Origin: Tetradesmus obliquus
Taxonomy: Eukaryota; Chlorophyta; Chlorophyceae; Sphaeropleales; Scenedesmaceae
Direction: 5' to 3'
Assembly: GCA_030272155.1 (NCBI GenBank)
Contig: CP126196.1
Span: 4,216,001 to 4,280,000, forward strand
Length of the DNA: 64,000 nt
Shown here one piece after another: positions 13,201-23,700 of the stretch. Both the position numbers and the translations under genes were made by a program. Numbering within the stretch: position 1 is the first letter of the stretch; each line of letters opens with the position of its first letter. Under the pieces are notes generated by a model. The model was not told where the DNA came from, did not search any database, and saw nothing but the letters and a program-made list of their open reading frames with translations.

Positions 13201-14540
13201 ATTTCAGCAGGTCCAGCACATCGCCGTTGCCTCCACATCTTAACAATGTTGATAACACAAAAGTAACAATGCACTGACAGGGACTCACTTGGGCATGTCA
13301 TATTTCAGCAGGTCCAGCACATCGCCGTTGCCTCCCCTGCCTGCTGCTGCCTGGCCGGTGCGTCCGCTCAGCCTGCCTGCCTCTGCCTCCTCCAGCTTGC
13401 GGCTGAACGCACTCCAGGGGCCTGTGGAAGCACACACAAAATCACAAGCGGAAGCTGTGACTTATAAACTGTGTGTGCTTTTCTGCGCTCTACGCGGCTC
13501 AGCCTGCCTTCTTCGGCCTCTTCCAGCTTGCGACTGAACGTACTCCAGGGCCTGTGGAAGCACACAAATGATAACAAGCGGAAACTGTTATGCCCGCTGT
13601 TCATGCAAACTATTGTTTGTACAGGGCACGTGCGTGTGCCGGTGCTTCCGTAAGTGTTTGGAGTGTGATTGTTGCAATGCTCATGGCGGTGATCTGTTAG
13701 TTGTGCAACAGTTATGTGATATTTATGTGAGAGGTATGTGATACATACCTTGCACGCCTCTGTTGTACAGGCTGAGCACCTCCTCCACGCTGCGTGTTAC
13801 TAACATGTTGGTAACACAATATAACATAACATAACATAACATAACATAACAACACATACCTTGCGCGCCCCTGTCGTACAGGGCCAGCATCTCCTCCACG
13901 CTGTCATGTGATGATTATGTTATATTCATGTTATAGCAATGTGACGATATTTGATACTTATGTGATACATACCTTGCGCGCCTCTGTCATACAGGGCCAG
14001 CACCTCCTCCACGCTGTCAAACTCATCCCCAGGGATCACTCGCAGCTTCTGCAGCAGCCAGCGCAGCGGCGGCGGGATCTTCTTGCCCACTGCGGCGTCA
14101 ATCGAGACCAGCACGCCAGGCAGCACGCCGGACACTGCGTTGCCGATGAAGCCGCGCGTCTTGTCTGTGTCAAAGTTGTCGTCCTTAAAGGATGGGAAGC
14201 AGCAGCAGCAACAGCAGCAGCAACGGCAGTGGTGGCTTCTACGCAATGTGTAGTTGGGGCAGCACGCCGGTCACAGCGTTGCTGATGAAGCCGTCTGCAG
14301 GTACATGGCACAACATCTACGCACCTGCGGGGTCCAGGGAGTTGCGGCCAGGCTCACAGGCGCAACCGAGTTCAGCCCCAGCACCAGCGCCCGCAGGCCC
14401 GGCGGCAGCACCTCCGCAATGCTTGCCAGAATGCTTCTGAAGACGTTGGGGTTGACCAGTGCCGCGTCAGCTGTGTTGGGCGGCAGCTCATAAGCAACGC
14501 CGTTGATGGTCACGTTGCCGCGGTTGGTGTCCAGGCGCCT

Positions 14541-14578
<38 letters not shown>

Positions 14579-15002
14579 TACGTCAGCATCCCTACACAGG
14601 AGGTAGGGAAGGTCGGCGCTGCCGCCCAGGGGCTGGCGTATGCTGCTGCTGTTGCCGCTGCTGCTTCTCCCGCTGCTCACCTTGGGCAAGGGAAGTCAGC
14701 GCTGCCGCTCAAAGGCTGTCAAAGTTTTGTAAGGTCTTTGGCCACGCCCCCTCCCAGGTCATAACATATGTAGTGGTACATGCAACTGCTGCATTTTGTG
14801 ACTCATTGTATGCCTCCGGCTATTGCCTGCTGTATGGTTGGTGTATGATAGATATGTAGATAGATGTTCATGGCTGCTTGGCGTATGCATGCATGTTGCA
14901 TGTCACACTCAAAGTGCCGACCGCTGCTCACCTCGGGTAAGGGAACTCCCTGCTGCCGCCCAGGGGCTGCTGGATTCCGCTGCCTCTGCTGCTGCTTCTA
15001 TC

Positions 15003-15054
<52 letters not shown>

Positions 15055-15808
15055 ACCTTGGGTAGGGGAACTCGCTGCTGTCGCCCAGGGGCTGGCGTAC
15101 GTTGCCGGGTGTCTTGGCCACGTCCCCGCCCAGGTCATTGTAGATTGCGTAGCGGTAGATGCGGTCGGGGTCACTGCGGGGGCTGTCGATTGCCTGGTTC
15201 TGGTTCTTGCCCTCACCCTGCATGGTCGCACAGCACATTGTCATTGTCATGTCATTGTCATGTCATTGTGTCATTTCATTGTCATGATGCTGATCACCAG
15301 GCTTACTCTCAGCTGCCCAGCTGTTTGGCCATTCACGGCCGGCAACAGCCACTACACCTTTATCATTTGCAGCTGCTGCAGCTGTTCACCGGTACAGCGT
15401 CGACAGCGACTATGTGTGCAAGGTTGCCTTAAACTGTATCAAATCACATGCTGCTGCACATTTTTGCTATTTGCCATAAGCAACCGGCATTTTGAGGTTA
15501 TAAAGTATGTACACTTTCCATAATAGGAGCCAACTCAAAACATCTAAATGGATCAGCTCACCCGCAGCTGCTGCAGCTCGTCAGCCATCAATGCAGCCAG
15601 CACCTCACTGCCTGCCAGCTTGGCGTTGCTGAAGGCGTCATCACGGATGAACTGGCGGTTGCCCTGCTCCGTGCTGATGTAGGTGTTGGCAATGAATGTG
15701 ACAGTGCTGCTGCCGGCCCTCAGGGTGACCACTTTGAGGAACAGGCGGGACAGGTCACCATCACGCTGGAAGATCTTGTCACCCAGGTCGTCCCTGCAGT
15801 GGCATGAT

Positions 15809-15842
<34 letters not shown>

Positions 15843-16170
15843 AATATGAGTGTTGGCGCTCAGGGTGACCACTTTGAGGAACCGGCGGGACAGGTCACCA
15901 TCGCGCTGGAAGATCTTGTCACCCAGGTCGTCCCTGCAGGGGCGTGATGCAGCAGCAGCATGAGCAGCACGGGTGCGTGGTGACATAGCCGGCGCACGCC
16001 TGACGCAATTCTGCCCCATGCAACAGCTGCCACTCGTCCCGCTGCTGCTGCTGCTGCTGCTTGTGTTGATTTGTTGCTGCTGCTACAACCATCAGAGAGA
16101 CACACATATTCATGCATGCTTAAACACCAGTGTGTTGCAACGCAGGTTGCTGCTGCTGCTGCTGCTGCTG

Positions 16171-16203
<33 letters not shown>

Positions 16204-16580
16204 CATGCAGCCGCTCCTTCCACTCACTTGTCCTCCACCCAGATGGCTGCCGGCTCAAAGCCAGCAGGCAGCTTGATGGCAAAGCTATCCCTGCGGCCTG
16301 GCAGATCCTCTCCTGAGTCAGCACCCTTTCGCTCAACTTGCTCAGGCGGCTTCGTGGACTTGAGGGGCGCCTCCCGCCTTTCACCCTTGGTACTGATGAC
16401 AGTCAGCAGCAGCCCGATGTCGCTGGCGTCATACTTTGGGATGTGTGTGATGATTTCCACGGCCCAAGTCACGCGGTTGTCTGGGGGTGTTGCTGGGGCT
16501 GTGGTTGTTGCGGTGCTCAGGGCCCGTGCTGCTGTTGCCATCCTGGGGTGGGTCTTGCTGCTGTGCAGGGTGACTGGCAC
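5681..16580 (-). CDS. LOX: Lipoxygenase (PLAT domain + catalytic domain), 17 exons, 941 aa
   Basis: Non-haem iron dioxygenase that adds O2 to polyunsaturated fatty acids, the first step of oxylipin synthesis. Exons (high to low): 16228-16580, 15562-15793, 15057-15217, 14325-14538, 13973-14183, 13289-13421, 12457-12544, 10494-10569, 10031-10208, 9209-9311, 8542-8670, 7909-7990, 7410-7524, 6842-7003, 6383-6608, 6069-6224, 5681-5887; total 2826 nt. The PLAT domain is in exons 1-2; [12 protein letters not shown] and [14 protein letters not shown] are plant LOX landmarks. The iron ligands are all present: H597 and H602 (WHQLVSHW), H787 and N791 (HAAVNFGQY) and the C-terminal Ile941 (SISI). The N-terminus ([20 protein letters not shown]) could be an organelle transit peptide, but start choice is uncertain. 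Regiospecificity was not determined. Many introns hold tandem copies of the adjoining exon edge. Confidence 0.92.
7707..7750. repeat. Perfect 17-bp hairpin in lipoxygenase intron 12
   Basis: GAGCAGCAATAGGAGCA at 7707-7723 is followed, after a 10-nt loop, by its exact reverse complement at 7734-7750. The stem lies between lipoxygenase exons 12 and 13. Confidence 0.85.
9200..9525 (-). repeat. Three tandem copies of lipoxygenase exon 10 start
   Basis: The exon beginning [19 protein letters not shown] (used copy 9209-9311) has related copies at about 9320-9400 ([17 protein letters not shown]) and about 9430-9495 ([19 protein letters not shown]). The third is preceded by a CTG-type acceptor. Only the first keeps the downstream part through VWQ and the donor, so I used that one. 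Confidence 0.75.
9644..9872 (-). repeat. Two diverged copies of lipoxygenase exon 9 3' half
   Basis: Lipoxygenase exon 9 ends [20 protein letters not shown] ... VLFR followed by a GTGCGGCC donor at 10031. A second copy at about 9771-9872 encodes [20 protein letters not shown] and keeps the same donor. A third, partial copy lies at about 9644-9745. The substitutions between copies leave the reading frame open, unlike most other copies in this gene. Confidence 0.75.
9880..9914. repeat. Two overlapping perfect palindromes
   Basis: CACGTGTAGCTACACGTG (9880-9897, 18 bp) overlaps GTGCATGCTATAGCATGCAC (9895-9914, 20 bp). Both are perfect inverted repeats without a spacer and lie in the intron between lipoxygenase exons 9 and 10, next to the exon 9 copies. 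Confidence 0.9.
10849..12544 (-). repeat. 12-copy tandem array of lipoxygenase exon 7 end plus donor
   Basis: Units of about 120-125 bp start near 10849, 10970, 11094, 11219, 11338, 11462, 11583, 11963, 12088, 12210, 12333 and 12456. Each carries on the minus strand a version of [19 protein letters not shown] and, in nearly all, a GTAYGT/GTGCG-type donor and G-rich intron sequence. Only the 12456 unit has the preceding half-exon (SLQDRLDTW) with its acceptor, so it is the exon used. Units 1 and 4 form a subtype with CATCTGCATGTGCTCGCTCA after the exon core. A further partial copy of the exon start lies at 12676-12716. Confidence 0.9.
11650..11913 (-). mobile_element. Short retrotransposon-like insertion with 6-bp target duplication
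   Basis: Unit 7 of the exon array is interrupted by 252 bp (11656-11907) flanked by the direct repeat ATATCA (11650-11655 and 11908-11913). Joining the flanks restores the unit seen uninterrupted at 12266. On the minus strand the insert has an open frame ending at a stop at 11706 (...[17 protein letters not shown]), then a short trailer ending in repeated ATGTA. A 3' simple-repeat tail plus target duplication fits a 5'-truncated non-LTR element. I do not recognise the encoded sequence, which is acidic and shows no reverse-transcriptase motif. Confidence 0.6.
13138..13339. repeat. Near-identical 101-bp tandem duplication at lipoxygenase exon 6 end
   Basis: The segment starting CTTAACAATGTTGATAACAC at 13138 recurs at 13239 without visible change for about 100 bp. 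It includes the exon 6 donor and the codons for [13 protein letters not shown]. The identity implies a recent event. Confidence 0.88.
13745..14015 (-). repeat. Three copies of lipoxygenase exon 5 3' end and donor
   Basis: The codons for [13 protein letters not shown] with the donor GTATGTATC (used copy ending 13973) recur at about 13860-13905 and about 13748-13795. The spacers contain AT-rich ATAAC-type repeats, including six ATAAC units at 13821-13850. Confidence 0.8.
14585..15100 (-). repeat. Four copies of lipoxygenase exon 3 end
   Basis: The exon 3 end encoding [13 protein letters not shown] (donor at 15057) has copies at about 14931-14975 ([13 protein letters not shown], donor intact), about 14680-14722 (frame damaged) and about 14587-14637. 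A long CTG tract (15005-15052) lies between the first two. Confidence 0.75.
15793..15936 (-). repeat. Duplicated acceptor and start of lipoxygenase exon 2
   Basis: The codons for [16 protein letters not shown] with the acceptor TGCAG|G are present twice, read from 15793 and from about 15936. The upstream copy ends after VVTLSA and runs into CTG repeats, so the 15793 copy, which continues through the exon, is the one used. Confidence 0.8.
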
Positions 16581-17502
16581 CCCTGCTGCAGGACCCTTCG
16601 AAACACCTGAGCATGTGTCGCATCAAAACGGAAGTAATCTTCGTAAGTGTTTTGCGGAAAGAAGGGGGTTTTGGGGCGGAGAGAGACAGCTGCTGTCCAG
16701 CTCGGACCAAACCTTTCGCTGGTGACCCTTAGCAGTGGGTCTGCAGGAACGTGACGCTGGTGCTGCTCTTGAACGAGTACTGCAACACTCTTGAGATGAC
16801 GTACCGTTTGAATATGCTTTAGAGACAGCCGTGCGCTGCAGAGGCCTGCTTTGGGCCCGCGAAGGAGGAGAAAGGGCACAGACCCTGGCACTGTGCGAAA
16901 ACGTAGCCTTACGCAGCATCTCTCGGCTAACACTTACAGCTAATATTCTGTACAACTGTTTCGAGTCGTGCTGGGAGGCAGCACGTGTGGATCTCTCTGC
17001 TGCACCGCTGCTCGGACTATTGAGAACAAGTTACGTGCGCAGAGACAAGACGATCAGTGTCCGATCTCGTCGCAGCACATGCGTAACAATATAATATAGT
17101 CTTTGCGCGACAAGGCCTTGCAGCGGGCGTACCACTTCCAGGCAAGTCACTTTTTGGGCCCGTAACAAGGAAGGTAAGAGGATGGACGAGCCAAAGCGTA
17201 CGAAGCTGCTGGAAAGTATACTGTAAGCAGATGTGGGTCGAATATGCCAGCTCGCGTTGCGCAAGATGCCCGAGGGTGACTACACGGGCCCAAGCAACAG
17301 GCATCTGTTGAGACCAAAGATCTGGCCTTCTGTTGTGCAGCTGGAGCTGCACATGAAAGTCAAACTGGAGCCAATGCCCCCCTTCCGCTTTTCTGTGTTT
17401 CCAAGACTAGTTTAGAAGAGGGGAAGTAACTAGTAGTTTCAGGTCCGTGAAACATTGAGCTGCAGTTGCGGCGGGCACACACGTCAAAGAGATGACAAAC
17501 TG
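16581..17502. other. Upstream flank of lipoxygenase, no gene seen
   Basis: This is the presumed promoter side of the lipoxygenase gene. Open frames are short and unrecognised. An additional 5' exon or a longer N-terminus cannot be excluded, because a frame is open upstream of 16580 in another phase. Confidence 0.4.
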
Positions 17503-18027
17503 TATAAGGAAAGTTGCCGAATTGCATTCATTACAAGCATCAGCATCATGCAACATAATGCGCACTCACATGGCAAGAAGTGGTCCCCCGAAAGGCCACC
17601 GTGGCTGCTGAACCTCAGATTAGCATGTGCAGCTCCTGCTTCTGCTCCTACGTCGTGTAGTATTACCTGCAACCATAACAACACCTGGTCAGCGCCGTCC
17701 CGAAGAGCCACGATGCCCTTCGGGGGCAACGGCACTGACAGTCTTCCATCCTCTTGTAGTCCTTGGTAGCCTGGGTAGTGACACCTTGTCAGTGACGCCA
17801 CTTGGTTGACACCGTAGCTCAAATTGAAGGTGAAGTTTTCCTCGCAAGAAGCAGGAGTGGCAGTAGTGTAAATTGCATGTAATGGGGGAATGTGTATGCC
17901 TGCTTTACCGTTTCGTACTACTGTCATTCAAAGTTGACTGTCCTAGTGGCCATGTATGGCATGTTGTAAATTTTGTCGTCCTTCATCAGACGACGGGCGC
18001 TCAGCGCTCCCCATCGTCACGTGCGAG
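17503..18027 (-). mobile_element. Dispersed element, copy 1 (525 bp)
   Basis: The segment runs from TATAAGGAAAGTTGCCGAAT to ...CGTCACGTGCGAG and is nearly identical to copy 2 (19599-20072, truncated) and copy 3 (43059-43583). All three carry the same minus-strand open frame starting MTVVRNGKAGIHIPPLHAIY, about 140 shared residues, which I do not recognise. On that strand a good donor (CCAT|GTGAGT) follows the codons for HFLPC, so the unit may be a copied exon of a gene elsewhere. No terminal inverted repeats or target duplications are evident. Confidence 0.65.
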
Positions 18028-19598
18028 TGATCGTATGGGATTTGTTATATGCATCGAGGATACCTCCTTGGTGTATGAGCACCTACTCTTCCCTTGACAG
18101 TATAGGCATGTGTTAGTTCCTTAGTATATAACAGTAACTCCCAGTTCATGAGTGCGTCAGTACATGCAAAAAGTCAGGTGTAACGTGTAGGTGTGAAATA
18201 AATATCGCGTACATTGTATTGGCAGCCTGTGCTGCTCTGGGCCGCCTGGTATCTGCACCATCTTGCAGGATTTCTTTCACGCACTACAAAAATCGTAGTA
18301 CCTGCTACACCAACAGGTGTGCCAGGTACACCAGACAGCAAAATCCACGTAAACCCCCCCCCCCCCCCCCAACACAAAAAAAAAAACTGCACAGAACCAC
18401 TCAGTGTTGGTTTTCACCAACACTGCTAGTCTCCAAACCCTTCCTCCCAAACCCGATGCTGCGACGACATGCAGGCTGTGTATGTGTGCACAAAACATTC
18501 ATGAAAAAAGCATCGCCCAGCAACGTGTACCTTCGAACGCCCCACTTTCCGGTGTTTGCTCCTCTCAGAGCAGGCCACACCACACGCCCAACCTGCCCGT
18601 CACCCTCCCCCCGAACAGACGCATACCACGATAACACAACATCAAAACATAATCCACCACAAACAACATCGCCGCTGCTGTCGCTGCTGTTGCTGTTGTT
18701 GTTGCTGTTGCTGCTGCTGCCGCCACTGCATATAGCAGGCAGATGCTGTTGTTCTGGACAGCCCGCATACTGACTGTGTGGCAGCCGATGTAGGTGCTCC
18801 GGCTGCTCTTGTCACTGTAGATGTCAATGGGTGGCCCAACATCCAGTCCCCATGCCACTAACTGCTAACTGCTGCGTGATGCTGATAGCAAGGTGCGCTG
18901 CTGTCTGTGTGGCAGACATGTGGTTTGTCTGCTGCTGCTGGAGCTGACAGCGGAAAGTGCATGCTGTAACCTGTTTAGGCTGGCAGACAGCTGCTGCTGT
19001 ATCTGATGCTGTACACGCTGGATGACAGCCCAGCCACGCTGAGCGTACTGTATTAATGTGTGACTGTAGTATCGTGCATGAAACTGCCGCCAAAACGTTG
19101 CTGTGATACGCTGGGTAGTACTTGTAGCTGCTGCTGTGGTGATGGTAGCTGCCTTCTGGGGTTGGGACTACACTACTGTATAAAGCTGGCCAAGGCTGTG
19201 GATAATGTGCACCCGTAAAATGAAGGTGTAAGGATCGAACGAATTAAAATAACGTCGCAGCAAAGCCGAGGCGAGGTGAAGCTATGTGGGGAAGTGCATG
19301 TGTGTATGACCCAGGAGGCACCTCATTGCTGTGTCTGTCACTGAAATTATCTGTTTCGAGCTGCTGTTGATGTTACCTGAAGGGAAGTCGCTGCAATAGT
19401 CCGACACCGAGGTGGGCTGCTGGAGGCCTGTGCTACTGCGCGGTCACGGATACGTGCTACGTGTCGAATGACAAGTACCGGTAACGGCTTCGGAACACAC
19501 ATACAGAAACTGCCCCACAAACAGCCTCAGGCCACAGCAGGGACTGCGAAGCTGCGGGGCGCCCACCAGAAAACTTACAGGTGTAGCGCTTGGCACCA
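18028..19598. other. Gap between two element copies, no gene seen
   Basis: No supported exons. A C17 run (18354-18370) followed closely by an A11 run (18376-18386) is conspicuous. A short CAA/CTG-type triplet tract lies at about 18672-18722. Confidence 0.5.
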
Positions 19599-20072
19599 TA
19601 TAAGGAAAGTTGCCGAATTGCATTCATTACAAGCATCAGCATCATGCAACATAATGCGCACTCACATGGCAAGAAGTGGTCCCCCGAAAGGCCACCGTGG
19701 CTGCTGAACCTCAGATTAGCATGTGCAGCTCCTGCTTCTGCTCCTACGTCGTGTAGTATTACCTGCAACCATAACAACACCTGGTCAGCGCCGTCCCGAA
19801 GAGCCACGATGCCCTTCGGGGGCAACGGCACTGACAGTCTTCCATCCTCTTGTAGTCCTTGGTAGCCTGGGTAGTGACACCTTGTCAGTGACGCCACTTG
19901 GTTGACACCGTAGCTCAAATTGAAGGTGAAGTTTTCCTCGCAAGAAGCAGGAGTGGCAGTAGTGTAAATTGCATGTAATGGGGGAATGTGTATGCCTGCT
20001 TTACCGTTTCGTACTACTGTCATTCAAAGTTGACTGTCCTAGTGGCCATGTATGGCATGTTGTAAATTTTGT
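19599..20072 (-). mobile_element. Dispersed element, copy 2 (474 bp, truncated)
   Basis: Essentially identical to copy 1 across its length but diverges abruptly after ...GTAAATTTTGT at 20072, so it lacks about 50 bp of the end shared by copies 1 and 3. The minus-strand frame runs from 20023 and stays open past the shared boundary into unrelated flank, giving 188 codons. Confidence 0.65.
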
Positions 20073-20683
20073 GTTACTTTGTTACAAGACAACTCGCGAA
20101 GCCGCTGCACACAGCAGCACTCCAATTGCACATCGCTCACATCTCAATCACCTGCTCGCTCAACAAAAAAAGGCCCAGCATCAGATATGCCGTTTCGGAC
20201 ATCCAAGAATATGTGTCAGCTGAGGATCCACCGCAAGTCAGTAAAATTTTTGTGTTGCACCTGCAACCTGCTGCAACGCTGCCAGCAAGAAGATTCGCTC
20301 TGCGCCAATCGCGCAGTACGCTCCGCTAGAACGTGCATGTATTCATGACCGCTATAGCACGGCAAGCAGCATACCCAGCAGCTCTTGCCAGCATGCAGGC
20401 ACGGAACCACAGCCACGTATGCACACACTCTCCTGCCACAGCAAGGCCTGTACAAGACTGCACTGGCCACTCAACAAAGAAAGAGAACCCTGACCGAGAG
20501 CACCAGCGGCAGCAGACCCTGCTGTCTGGTGACACACCTGCACCAGCACAGCCCAAGGCCTACAAGAAAAAACACCACAGACATCTAAACCAGCAGCAGC
20601 CACAACCACAGGAGTTGCACTGCTGAAGCCTGCTACAATGCACCCAAAGCAGCGCACTGCTGCTTGTACAGTGCTGCAGCTGC
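20073..20683. other. 3' flank of EF-G, no gene seen
   Basis: Lies directly downstream of the EF-G stop. It probably holds the EF-G 3' untranslated region. No recognisable coding sequence. Confidence 0.45.
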
Positions 20684-20733
20684 TTATGCAGCCACCTTCT
20701 GCTTGGCCACAATCTCAGTCTGCAAGGAAAGCA

Positions 20734-20782
<49 letters not shown>

Positions 20783-23700
20783 CAAGTCAGCACAGTTGCA
20801 GGAAGACCCAGCCAGCAACAACACCGATGGAAACACAGCAAGTCTCACCGCCACTTGACCATCACCTGTTGTGACATTTCATGGTTGTTACACATGTTAC
20901 GACACATGTTATAACACAGTTCAAACACGCACCTGGATGTTGGGTGGCACCACCTCGTAGCGCTCCAGGCACATGCTGTAGTTGGCGCGGCCCTTGGTCA
21001 TGCCACGCAGCGTGGACACGTAGCTGAACATCTCAGCCAGGGGCACGTACGCCTGCAGCACACATGGAAGCATGCAGCAGTCAGCAAAAGGCACACAGCC
21101 AGCATACAGCGGGGAGTGCGAGGCATGCAGCAGCGTGGACACGTAACTGAACATGTCAGCCAGGGGCACGTACGCCTGCACATTGCAATATTGTGGTAGC
21201 ATGCAGCAGTGAGCAAAACCAATGCAGCAGATTGAACCAGGCAGTGTGAAGCATGAAGCAGCACACAGTTGTGAACAAGAGGCGTGCAGCAGCATACGGC
21301 AACAAATCGAGGCATGCGGCAGGATACAAGACAGGAGAGCATGTGTTGCCTTCACATGGCACACTACTAGCAGCGCCGCATGCTCACCTGCACCAGCTTC
21401 ATGCCTCCGGGCTTGTCCTCAAACTTGTTGACCATGCCGCGGCGGCTGTTGAGGTCGCCGATGACGTCACCCATGTGGTCCTCAGGGGTGATCACCTCCA
21501 CCTGCAGCGCAGCCGGAATAATAGTTAGATGAGATCTTGTAGTTCACACCCTCACTGGCCAGCAGGTGGTGGTACATCAGGCTGCCCAGGCTTCAGCAGA
21601 GTGTACGGCTCAAGGCAACAAGTTAAGCGGGGGACGTGACTAGCTGCACACAAAGAAAAAAGGCCTCTCAACTGCCGATCCAGCAGCCCCTCTACTGCGT
21701 GACATGAAGCCCCTTCCTGCAGAACCCAAACCTACGATAGAACCACAAGCCACAAAAAACCCATGCTCAACCCACCTTCATCACGGGCTCCAGCAGGCGC
21801 GCGCCGCACTTGCTCATCGCCTCTCTGAAGGCGCCATGACACCCCTTGAGCCCAAACCCTGAACCCCAATCGACCAAAACCCTGAAACCTCAAAACCCCA
21901 CCAAACCCACCTTCATCACGGGCTCCAGCAGGCGCGCGCCGCACTTGCTCATTGCCTCCCTGAAGGCGCCGCGGGCAGCGATTTGGAAGGCCAGTGCGCT
22001 GGAGTCCACCTCGTGGTAGCTGCCGTCGATGAGTGTGGCTGTCACGTCCACCACCGGGAAGCCTGCCAGCTGGCCGCTGCCCATGGACTCCTCCAGGCCC
22101 TTCAGCACACCAGGGATGTACTCCTTGGGCACTGCAAATGAAAACGAAAAATGCAGGAATTTGTGACAGTTATACAGTGATAACGGTGCACAAAGGTTGC
22201 GCGCTGCCCATGAACTCCTCCAGGCCCTTCAGCACACCAGGGATGTACTCCTTGGGCACTGCAAATGAAGAAAAAAAAATTGCAGGAATTGTAACAGTTA
22301 TACAGTGATAACGGTGCACAAAGGTTGCGTGCTGCCCATGGACTCCTCCAGGCCCTTCAGCACACCAGGGATGTACTCCTTGGGCACTGCAGGGCAGGAC
22401 AGGCAAATAGATAGCAAGCAGCAGGGTGAGGTCACATTTTCACAGGTGCTCCCATGCTGCTGGAAACCTCGTGCCCGGCTCTGCTGGCTTGATCGCCACG
22501 TCACCAGCTGGCTGACCTACCACAAGCCCAAAACCACTGCCAACTGCCAAAGCTTCAACCCTCACCTGCTCCACCCTTGATCTCAGAGCGGAACACAAAG
22601 CCAGTGCCTGGCTCTCCTGGCTCAAACTTGATGGCCACGTCAGCAAACTGGCCGGAGCCGCCAGACTGCTTCTTGTGCACGTAGCGGATGTCGTTGGGGC
22701 GGGAGATGGACTCACGGTAGTTGACCTGGGGCGCACCCACGTCGCACTCCACCTGCGGCAGCAGTTGAAAACAGGGCAGGGACAGTGAGCATGCCTGCTG
22801 TGGGAAGACAGCATGCAGCATGATGTCGGGCACATCACTGCCGTGAACAGCTAATTCTGAGTTTCCAGACAATGGTAGCATATCCTGCTGAGTTTCACAC
22901 CGAAAACTTCACACCAAACTTCACACCAATTCTCTCACCTTGAACTCGCGGCGCAGGCGGTCCACGATGATCTCCAGGTGCAGCTCGCCCATGCCCTCAA
23001 TCACAGTCTGGCCGGTCTCCTCGTCACGGCTGTAGCCGAATGAGGGATCCTCCTGTGCCAGCTTGTTCAGGCCCATGCCCATCTTCTCCAGGTCACCCTG
23101 TAAAGTTCACAGCAGCAGGGCAGAGTCCATAGTGATGAGGTTGATGTGGGAACTACTAAAAGAAAGAATGAAAGGCATGGGCGGACGCCGCTACAAAAAG
23201 GGAGATGCCGGCAACCTTGAAATAAACATAGCAGTACATCAAAAGGGTTAAGGGGGTTAGATGTGCAGAATTATGTTATAGATGACACAGTAACATGTCA
23301 TGTAACATGTCATGTAACACACCTTGCTCTTGGGCTCGATGGCGATCTTGATCACGGGGTCGGGGAAGTCCATGCGCTCCAGGATGATGGGGTTCTTCTC
23401 ATCGCACAGCGTCTCTCCAGTGATGACCTCCTTGAGGCCACCGATGGCCACAATGTCACCGGCATATGCGGCCTTGATGTCCTCCCTGCAAACAAGAATG
23501 TAAAAAATGATGTTGATGAAAAGTGACGACCGCCTTCAGGCCACCGATAGCGACAATGTTACCAACATACGCGGCTTTGATCTCCTTCCTGCAATTGCAA
23601 AGGCAAACAACAACAACGCATCGTGTTTACTGCTGCACCTACAGCAAATGGACCAGACAACACGCACAGCCTTCGCGTGTTTGGTGCATATGAAGGGTGC

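Noticed and set aside
13500..13553. Alternative copy of lipoxygenase exon 6 start ([15 protein letters not shown])
   Set aside because: It lacks one base after the acceptor compared with the copy at 13421, which breaks the frame when joined to exon 5.
15850..15936. Upstream copy of lipoxygenase exon 2 as a separate exon
   Set aside because: It has an acceptor but no donor and runs into CTG repeats; using it would duplicate part of the PLAT domain.
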